From NCBI GenBank assembly GCA_012270585.1, contig JAAXIB010000089.1:1-39470 (forward strand): a stretch of 39,470 nt of DNA, given 5' to 3'. The stretch's first letter is position 1, and every line of letters begins with the position of its first letter. Origin of the DNA: Nitrospirales bacterium. GTDB taxonomy: Bacteria; Nitrospirota; Nitrospiria; Nitrospirales; UBA8639. Shown in pieces: positions 7,179 through 15,799 of this stretch. Both the position numbers and the translations under genes were made by a program. The notes under the pieces were generated by a model. The model had not been told where the DNA came from. It ran no database searches and saw nothing but the letters and a program-made list of their open reading frames with translations.

Positions 7179-8228
7179 ATGATCGAATACAAGACTGGCG
7201 ATATTCTTTCCGAAGAAGCCGAAGCCCTAGTCAATAGCGTCAACTGCGTGGGTGTCATGGGGCGCGGTATAGCGCTTCAATTTAAAAAAACCTTCCCCGA
7301 GAACTTCAACGCCTACGTTGCCCGATGCAAGCGCAATGAGATGCAACCCGGGCGTGTGTTCGTCTTCGAGACGGGCGAAACGATTTTCCCCCGCTACATC
7401 ATCAACTTCCCAACCAAGCGGCATTGGCGCGGCAAGAGCCGTATCGAGGACATCGAGTCCGGTTTGACATCACTGACGAAGGAGATCCGGTCGCACGGCA
7501 TCCGTTCAATTGCCATCCCGCCGCTCGGCAGCGGGCTGGGTGGATTGCACTGGCCGGAGGTGCGCGCCCGTTTAGAAACGGCTCTGAAAGCATTCGAAGA
7601 CGTCAAGGTCGTGATATTCGAGCCGGGCGGTGGACCGGCGGATGACCGTGCTAACCGTTCGAGTAACGTCCCGCAAATGACGGCAGCGCGAGCTGCGCTG
7701 GTCGGGCTGATGAATCGGTATCTTTTGGCCCTACTGGACCCATTCGTGACGCTCCTAGAAGTACACAAGCTCCTGTACTTCATGCAGGAGGCTGGCGAGC
7801 GGTTACGGCTCAACTATCAAAAGGCACCGTATGGACCTTACGCCGAGAATCTGCGGCACCTTCTGCACAAAGTTGAAGGCCATTTCATCTCCGGCTACAC
7901 CGACGGCGGCGATGCGCCTGACAAGCAATTAGAACTGGTGCCTGGTGCCGTTGAAGATGCGAACGCTTTCCTTGCGCGCCACCCGGAAACACACCGACGT
8001 TTCAACAAAGTCGTCAATCTCATCGAAGGGTTCGAGTCTTCATTCGGCCTGGAACTTTTGTCCACGGTTCATTGGGTCGCGAGCAAGGAACAAGCCCAAA
8101 TCATCGATGACGTGGCGCAACGCACCTACGCCTGGAATGACCGGAAGAAGCAGTTTTCCCGGCGTCAGATTGATCTTGCAGTTGAGGTGCTGTCACAGAA
8201 GAAGTGGATTGACAACCTGAACATATGA
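7179..8228 (+). CDS. darG: DarG-type macrodomain antitoxin
   Basis: A 349-residue protein with an N-terminal macrodomain (about 1-155), seen in MIEYKTGDILSEEAEALVNS, the binding loop GVMGRGIALQFKK and the second loop PPLGSGLGGL. This domain removes ADP-ribose from DNA modified by DarT. The C-terminal part (about 165-349), including HKLLYFMQEAGERLRLNYQK, is the region that in DarG binds and blocks the toxin directly. The gene is intact although its partner upstream is interrupted, so it can still act as a solitary antitoxin against related DarT toxins. RBS AAAGAGG lies 13 bp before the ATG. Both genes were probably one transcript. Confidence 0.9.
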   Translation: MIEYKTGDILSEEAEALVNSVNCVGVMGRGIALQFKKTFPENFNAYVARCKRNEMQPGRVFVFETGETIFPRYIINFPTKRHWRGKSRIEDIESGLTSLTKEIRSHGIRSIAIPPLGSGLGGLHWPEVRARLETALKAFEDVKVVIFEPGGGPADDRANRSSNVPQMTAARAALVGLMNRYLLALLDPFVTLLEVHKLLYFMQEAGERLRLNYQKAPYGPYAENLRHLLHKVEGHFISGYTDGGDAPDKQLELVPGAVEDANAFLARHPETHRRFNKVVNLIEGFESSFGLELLSTVHWVASKEQAQIIDDVAQRTYAWNDRKKQFSRRQIDLAVEVLSQKKWIDNLNI

Positions 8229-8353
8229 GTCAGGCGTGGCCACCGATGCCAGTAAAAAAAGCCTTAAGAGTTTGGGAATTATATACTTCTTTACCCATAT
8301 CGCCTTTGGTTAAGATGAAACGCCATGAGATGCCGCGGCTACAACTACAAAGG

Positions 8354-8398
8354 CCCTGGATTCTCGATTACTAATGTCGAGAATGACAGATAGGGACA
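8354..8398. repeat. Palindromic repeat, CTGGATTC family
   Basis: The copy starts CCTGGATTCTCGATTACTAA and ends GAGAATGACAGATAGGG, with stem ATTCTCG/CGAGAAT. It lies in the convergent gap between darG and the cupredoxin-like gene. Confidence 0.85.
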
Positions 8399-8423
8399 GG
8401 GGGCTGGGGAGGAGCGGCCGGGG

Positions 8424-9335
8424 TTAGCGGGTTTGTTGTTCTACGATCGGGATGATTTTTGAATCTCCGAGCAGTTCTGTGCCGAATCTGGTGTTTTCCT
8501 GGGCTTGATTGGCATATAACCTGCCTTTGGGCGCGTCAAACTTCATGTTGAGCGTTCTGGTCGCACCCGCTTCGATCGTGACGGTCACCTCCCGGGTCAG
8601 CATGGGATGCCACGCGATCACGCGGTAGGTGCCGGCGGGAATGTCGGTAATGTCATAAGCGCCATCATGTCGACTCATCGCAAAATAGGGATTGTCGACC
8701 GCCAGGCCCCAACTTTCCATGTAGGCGTGGAACCCGCATTGCATCACAAACACGTTTCTTCCTTTCCTCATCCTGACGGGTTGCATCATGACTTTGCCTG
8801 CTCGATTTTTCACCAGTCGCCCAGCCATAAAGTCGTTTTTCTGTAAACGGCGGCTCATGGGTAAAGGAACGTTGAATAACACCCGCGCCCCGAGATGGGA
8901 CGTTTCGTAGGCCTGAATGTCGTGCATGACAGGATCCAGGTTCACCACTTCTACCTTATCCCGATCTCGCACGACCGTAATATAGGGAACAAATTGACAG
9001 TCCAATGCCTCGATCCTGGGGGTTTCAAATTCAAACGATTTTCCCTTTTTGATATTTTGAATAAACACCACGACGTCTTTCAGCCCATTCCCCACCCCCA
9101 CTTGAAACGGCTGAAGCAATCGCCATCCTTTTCCATCCGATATCCGTCCGCAAAAGAAGGGGTCGGGAAACGTGACGAGGTTGTATCCTTTGGGGGCGGG
9201 GACGGCTCCCGCCAGGATGATTCTCCCCATGAGGGTTCCTCCATTTTCAACGGTGACTTCCTCGTAGCCCCAGCTCAATGACACGGGCATGATGCATCCT
9301 ATGATGAAGATGAACTTGAAGAGTCGTCGGCACAT
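8424..9335 (-). CDS. Secreted cupredoxin-like protein with carboxypeptidase-regulatory-like domain
   Basis: A 303-residue protein with a signal peptide (MCRRLFKFIFIIGCIMPVSLSWG, cleavage near residue 24). The middle has a blue-copper-like pattern: the first His in LDPVMHDIQAY, then C-G-F-H-A-Y-M in VMQCGFHAYMESW, giving the His, Cys, His and Met set of type 1 sites. A C-terminal beta-sandwich (DGAYDITDIPAGTYRVIAWHP to NMKFDAP) resembles carboxypeptidase-regulatory-like domains, as in proteins labelled methylamine utilization. The frame extends upstream to 9653 but that part overlaps the oxidase. ATG 9335 begins the signal peptide and has GAGGGGG before it. It lies just downstream of the multicopper oxidase on the same strand and is a candidate periplasmic electron partner for it. 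Confidence 0.75.
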   Translation of the reverse strand: MCRRLFKFIFIIGCIMPVSLSWGYEEVTVENGGTLMGRIILAGAVPAPKGYNLVTFPDPFFCGRISDGKGWRLLQPFQVGVGNGLKDVVVFIQNIKKGKSFEFETPRIEALDCQFVPYITVVRDRDKVEVVNLDPVMHDIQAYETSHLGARVLFNVPLPMSRRLQKNDFMAGRLVKNRAGKVMMQPVRMRKGRNVFVMQCGFHAYMESWGLAVDNPYFAMSRHDGAYDITDIPAGTYRVIAWHPMLTREVTVTIEAGATRTLNMKFDAPKGRLYANQAQENTRFGTELLGDSKIIPIVEQQTR

Positions 9336-9361
9336 GGTTTCCCCCTCACGTGTCTGAAAAT

Positions 9362-9389
9362 AATGGGGGAGCCGGACGGCTCCCCCATT
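9362..9389 (-). terminator. Hairpin between multicopper oxidase and cupredoxin-like gene
   Basis: AATGGGGGAGCC and GGCTCCCCCATT form a perfect 12-bp stem with a 4-nt loop. On the minus strand it is followed by ATTTTC. It could end the oxidase transcript or attenuate readthrough into the downstream gene. Confidence 0.7.
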
Positions 9390-9408
9390 CCCACTGATCC
9401 GCCCCCCG

Positions 9409-12400
9409 TTACTTGAAGGACGCCGGTGTGGCTTTGAGGCTTTCAGATGGATCAGCCTCCACCTGGCGCAGGATTGGCGATCCCCCGCCGAGTGGCAGAA
9501 CTCGCTGGTCGTTGGCAGGGAGCACCCTGAGGTACCCCCATTGACCTGATTGAGAGTAGGGCAGCCGTCCGTTGCTCCACACATAATCCCCGGCCAGCGC
9601 CCATCTCCCCCCGGCCGACGGCAGGAACACGTCCAAGCCTTCCGAACCGGCAAACTCCACGGTACTGATCATATCCGCTCCGGGAAGGAAGGGTTCAATG
9701 GGCCATTCGTGTTTTTCCACCGTGAACATCCCGTTCTGTTCGCTACTGGCCCCGAACACGTGGATACGGACTTGATCTCCCGCATGCGCCTCAATGATCG
9801 GCGTGACGGGATCCTGCGGATTATCAACTTCACAGGGCTGGAACATGCGACCGAGCGAGCACCCTGCTTCTTCACGATACAGGTACGGCTCCGCTCGATA
9901 GTTCACCCCCGTCAACCCGGCCACGTTTTGCACGTAGGGCATGAAGCTGGTCCCGATGATGTTATCCTCGTCCTGGAAATACAACGCCACGTCACGATAG
10001 TTTTCGCGGCCTTCGTTCCCCGGAATGGTGCGATCCACCATGACGTCGGCCCGCCAACTGTTTTTCAGGGAAACGTCTTTCCCGGTCCTGGGATCGCGGT
10101 ACGTCGAGCCCTTGGGGCCGATAATGACTCCGCCGAACAACCCGTTCCGAGGATTGGTGGTCACGTTCCCCCAGTCCCACACCAACGTTTGCCCTTCTCC
10201 ATTAAAGGGGTCGGCGTAGTAGGTGTAGAGGCGAGACTTCCCGGGAGCCACGGTTTGATCTCCGGGGTTGTTGCCGAGGTTGACCCCCTGGGAATCTTTC
10301 GGGTCAAACGCCAAGCCAAAGGCTGAGAACGACGCCCGCCCCTCCTTGAGCTTATTCGTGAGCTTGATTTTGAGGCAGTCGCCCACGTTGGCCCGAAGGG
10401 TCAACGGCATGGGTTGCGCATCCCCGGAAATCGTTCTGACGTCATTCTCAAGCACGTAAATCTTGGCTTCCGGATTGCGCAGTTTGATCTTGCGTTCAAA
10501 GTCGACTTCAATGGCCTCCGGCGCATTGGAATTGAAGCTCATGTCCGGATGATCCATCGCCACCACGTTAAATTGCTTCACCGGCGCATCCGATGGACAA
10601 ACCGGGAGCGATTCCGGAATGCCTTCCCTGCCGTATGCTTTGTTGGGCAGCGGTTGAAGATCGGAGACCGGGGCATCCAACACTCTGATGATACCCCACG
10701 CCCCTTCCGAGAACTTGGAATTCCGCCCATTGAAGAACATGTAATCGCCAGGCCGATGGCGAGGGCCGCCGGCTTCGGCAATCACCAGGTCATAGCGCTC
10801 GGCGATGCCGACGTGCAGGGCATTCTTTCGATTGGCTTCCTCCGCGTACCGTTCCGACCAGAACGTATGCCCGGAGATGGTAAACACGTTGCTCTCGTTC
10901 ATCGTAACGTCCAGCAACCGGAACACGATGGCGTCGCCCAGATACGCACGCAGCATCGCCGTACTCGGATCACCGTGCACGCGACTGCTGAATAGCTTTG
11001 CAGGATCCGGGTCGTTTGCCAAACGCTGGGCAAACGGCTCGGCACGAAAATTCAGTGCCCCCCCTGTGGTATGTGTCCCTCCATTGAGGAAGGGCATGGG
11101 GGTCATTTTGATCGTCTCGTTGGGCGGCATCTGGAACGACACGGTACGACCCGCTTCCAACGCGACTTCCACCGGTTGCCCCGGTGGATTCCCGGCCGTC
11201 ACCACGTTCACCGTATGCGGGACGGTATCCATGATGTGCACCATCAATTCACGGAAACTGCCGGCGACGTCATGGCCGACCCGTTCCGTTGCATGAATAT
11301 CCGCAACCGGCCCGGTCCTGATCCGTTTGCCTGTTTTGGGATCATGCCAGGTGGAGCCGAACGGCTCGGCAATCATCGTGCCCACGGCACCGTGCGGCCA
11401 GGTCGTCCCACCAAAGGCGTGGTCGTGCCAGAAGACGCTGCCCACGTCCGCATCCACCCAGAACCGTTGCCGGACGTACTCCACCGTGACAATATCGCCG
11501 GCCGGATGCGCATGTTCCAGCGGTGTATCAAACGTGAGGGTCTTCTCGCCGATTGCGGCGATACGAAGCACTTCCTTCCCCTCCACGTTATCCGCTCCCA
11601 CTAAAATGGGAATGCCCACGTGATATTGCCCGGCATTCGTCACGTGAATGGTTTTGTCTCCCTTCTTCGCCGCCTTGACGACTTTCGCATTCATGGGTAC
11701 GGGCAACCCTTTCTCGGTGTCTTTCGTAAACTGCGTAAAGGGTCGCATTGATTGCTCGTACGACATGCCCGAAATCACGCCGTCGGAGGCTTGATTGTCA
11801 AACTGGAAAAAATGGAAATGCGTATTGATCTTGGAGGATTGGAAATTGGTAAAGTCATCATCCAACCACTCACTGGTCAGCGTCCAATCAATACAATCGT
11901 ACACGTTCGCTCGAACGACCAGTGGAAACCTTTTGTCGTTGTCGGCTCGAACGTCCGCCTCTTCTTCATGAACCACGTAGAGCAACCCGTTGGGATCAAC
12001 GATGGCCGGCTCCTTGCCTTGGGCCGCGGACAATTCAATCGGCAGTTTGATGAAATGAATATTATAATCCTGGGACCCTGCCCGATCCGGACACAGGCTC
12101 CAGTTCCCGTTTTCTCCCGGCTTGGCCGGTCCCACCGACCGGGTTCCGTCGTCGTTGAGTCGAATCATTTCCAACCACGGGGCCGGATTATGATCGTTGG
12201 AAAACGGTGCGCGTTTTCCAAAATGCGGCGTCAACCACGGCCACGCGACTTTCCCCGTCGCGGGCTCAAACCAGATGGGGCGGCGTTTTCCGGGTTCATA
12301 GCCTTGCCATTCGGGCTGATACTTCGGATTCTCGCCGATAGCGGCTTCTTTTTCGCTCACCGCGCGATTCCCCTGCCACACCCAATCGACCACCGTGGCA

Positions 12401-14313
12401 TCATAGGCCTTGAGCTGGCCGAGTTCGTCGTCCTGATGGCCCGGTTTGCCTTGATTGCTGAGCTGCATGGACACCCAGTCTTTCAGCGTGACCACCGGAG
12501 GGTCGGCTTTCCAATTGCTCGTTCCGCCCTCCACGATCCTGAATTGACTTCCAAACCAATTCACGGTCGCCCCGACTAATTGATCCGACGTCACGGGCTT
12601 GTTGATTCGTCCAAGCCGGTCCGGCAATTCCCGCAAGGGCGCCATCACGTCATTTTGAATTCCGGGAATTTGCAGGGTGTTGTAGACTCTCCAATACCCC
12701 CACATTCCCGCGACGTAGTGATGGGCAACGTGGCAGTGAAACAGGAAATCCCCGGCCAGCCATTGACACAACCCGGACCCGCATTCCGTTTCCAGATCCA
12801 GGGCTTCCGAGGGTCCGATCACCTCCACGTCCACGCGGTCCGATTTGGTGCGGACCACCGGATACTTCACGGGCCCGTTCTGGCCGGTGCTCCACACGGG
12901 CATTTGCGTAGCCCGCGGGCTGCGCTGCCACCGAATGGCTCCGCCATGCGGATGGTGGGAATGGAACACTTCCGATCCGCCGTGTACGACGCGAAACTTC
13001 GCGGGATCCCCCAAATAGCTGCGTGGAATCGTCGGCGCCGCGTCGCCGAACGTATACGAGCCATACGCCATGGATTCATCTTCAAACCCGAAATATTCGT
13101 GTTGCACGTGCATGTTGTTGATACCGAACGGTTCGCTGCGATAGTTCAAGGCCCGTGCTCCCGGACGATAGGCGTCCGTCAGCGGGTCGCGTTGAGGCAG
13201 GAAGTCACCGTGCTTGTTCACCGGACGAAACGCTTCATCACCCACCTCGTGATAAATCAACACGAACTCGCGAAAATCCGGGCCCGTGCCGTTTTTGATC
13301 ATCGTCTGCCAGCCGCTTCGGTCTTTCGTGGCAGGACCCATTCCCAACGGATCATAGTACTCCGACCCGCGCGGCTCGACGACAAACACCCCAAACAACC
13401 CCATGACCGTCAGTTCCCGGTCATTACTATAGGTATGGAATTGTCGTCCACCCTCCTGGGTCTCCGGATGGATGTACCATTCCATCTCAATGGCCTCTCC
13501 GACACAATTCTCTTCACAATCTTCGGGAGGACCGCCCGCCACCGAATCCGGATTGGTCGTGGTCGCCGGCTGCCCGGTTTTACTCATGACCATATCGGAT
13601 CCATTGACGTGGAGGCTGACCTCTTCGCCGAATTCCAACACATTCCGAAGCGTGATTTTCACGCAATCGCCCTGGTTGCCACGAATCACCAAGGGCTGAA
13701 TCCATTGATCCTGGATCCCATTTTTGACGCCACCGGGATCATGATGGCCTTCTTTCTCCCGGGCCGCCGCGTTCTTTGCTTCTTCTGCACGAATTTTGGG
13801 AATGTCTTCGGTAAGGGCATACATATAGCCGGGATAGAAATCCAACCATTGATTCAAGGTGATCTCCACGTTGATCGCGGAGATGTCATAGTGCCTCACC
13901 GGTCCGGTTTTGGGGCACAAGCCCCCCTTCATCGAAACCGGCTCGACATCGGAATTGGAGGCCAGTAACCCGTTGGCCGGTCCGGCCCCGTACTGGTGCA
14001 TCATCGACATGGCATTGAAGGCGCCCGACGTGTCGCCCTTGTGCTGCACGTCTTTTTGCATCTGCTGCATCAAACGCTGGTGTTGCAACTCAACCAGCGC
14101 TGCGCGCTCAGCGCGTCCTTCCACTGCGTTTTCCATGATGGTTTGGCCTTTGAGCCGTTCGGCCCACCCTGGTGACCCGGAAGACATGGACACCTGATGG
14201 ACGGCAGGAGACGCCTCTTGCGCCTCGGCCAAAGCCTGCATGCCGAACGGCATGGCCCCAACGGCCAAGGCCACCGTTACCGTAAACAGGAACCGTGTCG
14301 CGTAACACATCAT
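9409..14313 (-). CDS. Giant six-domain multicopper oxidase (MofA/MnxG-like size), secreted
   Basis: A 1634-residue exported protein with signal peptide MMCYATRFLFTVTVALAVG. The copper motifs are complete but permuted: HxxHxH (H451, H454, H456 in FHSHHPHGG) and the type 1 motif HCH-x3-H-x4-M (H526 to M537) come first. The HxH motifs H832/H834 (NTHFHFF) and H963/H965 (FWHDHAFGG) come later. In laccases the HxH pair is N-terminal. Repeated units RAEPF, LRANVGDC and GDYMFFNGR/GDYVWSNGR mark about six cupredoxin domains in three pairs. Size and layout recall the manganese oxidases MofA and MnxG; the substrate here is unproven. AGGAGG lies 4 bp before ATG 14313 and 7 bp before the adjacent ATG 14310. 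It lies downstream of a sigma-54-type promoter and a matching two-component system. Confidence 0.88.
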   Translation of the reverse strand: MMCYATRFLFTVTVALAVGAMPFGMQALAEAQEASPAVHQVSMSSGSPGWAERLKGQTIMENAVEGRAERAALVELQHQRLMQQMQKDVQHKGDTSGAFNAMSMMHQYGAGPANGLLASNSDVEPVSMKGGLCPKTGPVRHYDISAINVEITLNQWLDFYPGYMYALTEDIPKIRAEEAKNAAAREKEGHHDPGGVKNGIQDQWIQPLVIRGNQGDCVKITLRNVLEFGEEVSLHVNGSDMVMSKTGQPATTTNPDSVAGGPPEDCEENCVGEAIEMEWYIHPETQEGGRQFHTYSNDRELTVMGLFGVFVVEPRGSEYYDPLGMGPATKDRSGWQTMIKNGTGPDFREFVLIYHEVGDEAFRPVNKHGDFLPQRDPLTDAYRPGARALNYRSEPFGINNMHVQHEYFGFEDESMAYGSYTFGDAAPTIPRSYLGDPAKFRVVHGGSEVFHSHHPHGGAIRWQRSPRATQMPVWSTGQNGPVKYPVVRTKSDRVDVEVIGPSEALDLETECGSGLCQWLAGDFLFHCHVAHHYVAGMWGYWRVYNTLQIPGIQNDVMAPLRELPDRLGRINKPVTSDQLVGATVNWFGSQFRIVEGGTSNWKADPPVVTLKDWVSMQLSNQGKPGHQDDELGQLKAYDATVVDWVWQGNRAVSEKEAAIGENPKYQPEWQGYEPGKRRPIWFEPATGKVAWPWLTPHFGKRAPFSNDHNPAPWLEMIRLNDDGTRSVGPAKPGENGNWSLCPDRAGSQDYNIHFIKLPIELSAAQGKEPAIVDPNGLLYVVHEEEADVRADNDKRFPLVVRANVYDCIDWTLTSEWLDDDFTNFQSSKINTHFHFFQFDNQASDGVISGMSYEQSMRPFTQFTKDTEKGLPVPMNAKVVKAAKKGDKTIHVTNAGQYHVGIPILVGADNVEGKEVLRIAAIGEKTLTFDTPLEHAHPAGDIVTVEYVRQRFWVDADVGSVFWHDHAFGGTTWPHGAVGTMIAEPFGSTWHDPKTGKRIRTGPVADIHATERVGHDVAGSFRELMVHIMDTVPHTVNVVTAGNPPGQPVEVALEAGRTVSFQMPPNETIKMTPMPFLNGGTHTTGGALNFRAEPFAQRLANDPDPAKLFSSRVHGDPSTAMLRAYLGDAIVFRLLDVTMNESNVFTISGHTFWSERYAEEANRKNALHVGIAERYDLVIAEAGGPRHRPGDYMFFNGRNSKFSEGAWGIIRVLDAPVSDLQPLPNKAYGREGIPESLPVCPSDAPVKQFNVVAMDHPDMSFNSNAPEAIEVDFERKIKLRNPEAKIYVLENDVRTISGDAQPMPLTLRANVGDCLKIKLTNKLKEGRASFSAFGLAFDPKDSQGVNLGNNPGDQTVAPGKSRLYTYYADPFNGEGQTLVWDWGNVTTNPRNGLFGGVIIGPKGSTYRDPRTGKDVSLKNSWRADVMVDRTIPGNEGRENYRDVALYFQDEDNIIGTSFMPYVQNVAGLTGVNYRAEPYLYREEAGCSLGRMFQPCEVDNPQDPVTPIIEAHAGDQVRIHVFGASSEQNGMFTVEKHEWPIEPFLPGADMISTVEFAGSEGLDVFLPSAGGRWALAGDYVWSNGRLPYSQSGQWGYLRVLPANDQRVLPLGGGSPILRQVEADPSESLKATPASFK

Positions 14314-14401
14314 CTCACCTCCTGACCACAAATAGGTGAATAAAAACCTTATTCCTTCACAGTCGGATAAAGGTATGGCAGAGCACTTAATGAGAAAGAT
14401 C

Positions 14402-14417
14402 TGCAAGGATGATGCCT
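14402..14417 (-). promoter_or_regulatory. Sigma-54 (-24/-12) promoter for the multicopper oxidase
   Basis: On the minus strand AGGCATCATCCTTGCA has GG (14416-14415), exactly 10 bp, then GC (14404-14403). It agrees with the TGGCAC-N5-TTGC consensus at most key bases. It lies about 90 bp before the oxidase start. Confidence 0.7.
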
Positions 14418-14488
14418 CAAGAGAGCTTTTGGGGCACTTCATGCAACTGGCTGAATGTAAAAAGAAATGGCTGAATGAACGGGATCGT

Positions 14489-14517
14489 GCTTGTGGCCAA
14501 AAGCGTCAGCCACAAGC
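14489..14517. promoter_or_regulatory. Candidate activator-binding inverted repeat (UAS)
   Basis: GCTTGTGGC at 14489-14497 and GCCACAAGC at 14509-14517 are a perfect 9-bp inverted repeat with an 11-bp spacer. It is centred about 100 bp upstream of the -12 element, the usual place for NtrC-type binding sites. No T-run follows on either strand, so a terminator is less likely. Confidence 0.5.
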
Positions 14518-14590
14518 AACCGGGTGGGGCAGGAAGGGACACCCGTGAACCGGGAAGCAACGGGTGAACGTGGGAAACGGAAGCAACCGG

Positions 14591-15778
14591 CTAGGATGAC
14601 GTGCCGGCCTGATGGACGGGTAGGCCAATATGAAACGTCGTGCCCTGTCCGGGTTCACTTTCCACCGTAATGGAACCCTGATGCTCCTCGATAATGCCGT
14701 GAACAACCGTGAGTCCCAACCCCGTCCCTTCCCCCACCTCTTTGGTGGAAAAAAATGGCGTGAAGAGTTTCGGAAGGTGCTCGGGAGGAATACCGCAGCC
14801 CGTATCGGAGACCGACAGATGCACGTGATCGTTGCGGCAACGGAGTCTGAGGGATAGGAACCCGCCCCCGGGCATCGCCTGAATGGCGTTGACGATTAAA
14901 TTCAAGAGAACCTGTCCCATCTGATCCCGGTCGGCCAACACTTTCGGGCAGTTCGGCTCCAGGTCCACCTCAAGCTGGATGCCTCGTTTTTCCAGTCGTT
15001 CTTGAATCACGTCCACGATATCATGCACCACCAGAGACACGGCGAGCGGGCGGCGTTCAATGGGTTTTTGTCTGGCAAAACTCAACAACTGATTCATGAT
15101 TTTCGTGATACGCTCGACCTGCGCCACAATGGTGATTAATCCTTTCCTGGTCGATTCATCCGAAGCCTTTCGCATCAGGTACTCGGCTCGCCCGAGAATA
15201 ACGTTCATGGGCGTTCCGATTTCATGAGCCATGCCGGCAGCCAGCGTGCCCAATTCAGCCAATCGTTCGGCCTGACGCAGTTGACTTTCCAATCCCTTCC
15301 GTTCCGTGATATCCCGAAGGATCACGGTAAAAAATCGTTGCTCGCCTTTTTTGAATTGAGAAATAGACGCCTCAATGGGAAATTCTTCTCCATTGGCACG
15401 CAGCCCCGATACCGCACCCAAGGCTCCCATGCGACGGTCTGTGGCTTGGGCTTTTCCAAAACGCTTCACGTGTTGATGATGCACGGTGCGAAACCGATCC
15501 GGAAGAAACCGGTCGATGGAATGCCCCATGGCGTCCCTGGCCGAACAGCCGAACATGGTTTCCGCAGCCGCATTAAACTGCACCACGCGTTGTTTATCAT
15601 TGATGGTGATGATGGCATCCATGGCCGACTGGATAATCCCGGCCAGTTGGGGCTCAACGGCTTGCAATCCTTTTGCAGGCCCATGACGGACGACTGCCCG
15701 GGATCGCAGTTCGGCGAGTTCCCGGCGAAGAGTTTCGACCTCTTTCACAAGTTGGGCTTTAGAGGGGGACAGCGCCAT
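14591..15778 (-). CDS. PAS-domain sensor histidine kinase
   Basis: A 395-residue soluble kinase. A short coiled N-terminus (about 7-30) leads into a PAS domain (about 45-160, ending RDITERKGLE), then HisKA with the phosphorylated H185 in GMAHEIGTPMN, then HATPase_c with the N-box (NLIVNAIQAM), G1 (DTGCGIPP) and G2 (GTGLGL). No membrane segment is present, so it senses a cytoplasmic signal, perhaps redox or a ligand in PAS. This is the NtrB/ZraS-like layout. It starts 21 bp after the stop of the sigma-54 response regulator, in one operon, and is its evident partner. The gene order regulator-kinase-oxidase points to control of the oxidase. Confidence 0.92.
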   Translation of the reverse strand: MALSPSKAQLVKEVETLRRELAELRSRAVVRHGPAKGLQAVEPQLAGIIQSAMDAIITINDKQRVVQFNAAAETMFGCSARDAMGHSIDRFLPDRFRTVHHQHVKRFGKAQATDRRMGALGAVSGLRANGEEFPIEASISQFKKGEQRFFTVILRDITERKGLESQLRQAERLAELGTLAAGMAHEIGTPMNVILGRAEYLMRKASDESTRKGLITIVAQVERITKIMNQLLSFARQKPIERRPLAVSLVVHDIVDVIQERLEKRGIQLEVDLEPNCPKVLADRDQMGQVLLNLIVNAIQAMPGGGFLSLRLRCRNDHVHLSVSDTGCGIPPEHLPKLFTPFFSTKEVGEGTGLGLTVVHGIIEEHQGSITVESEPGQGTTFHIGLPVHQAGTSS

Positions 15779-15799
15779 GCCACGTGTCCAATGGGGTCT

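Noticed and set aside
9336-9653. N-terminal extension of the cupredoxin-like frame
   Set aside because: It overlaps the 3' end of the oxidase gene, and the signal peptide begins at the ATG at 9335.
12580-13968. 462-codon frame on the plus strand inside the multicopper oxidase
   Set aside because: It lies wholly opposite a gene with clear copper motifs, is rich in H and R as expected of a shadow frame, and has no recognisable domain or ribosome site.
14489-14517. Inverted repeat as terminator of the histidine kinase gene
   Set aside because: No T-run follows on the minus strand and the 11-bp spacer is long; its position relative to the -24/-12 promoter favours an activator site. Not fully excluded.
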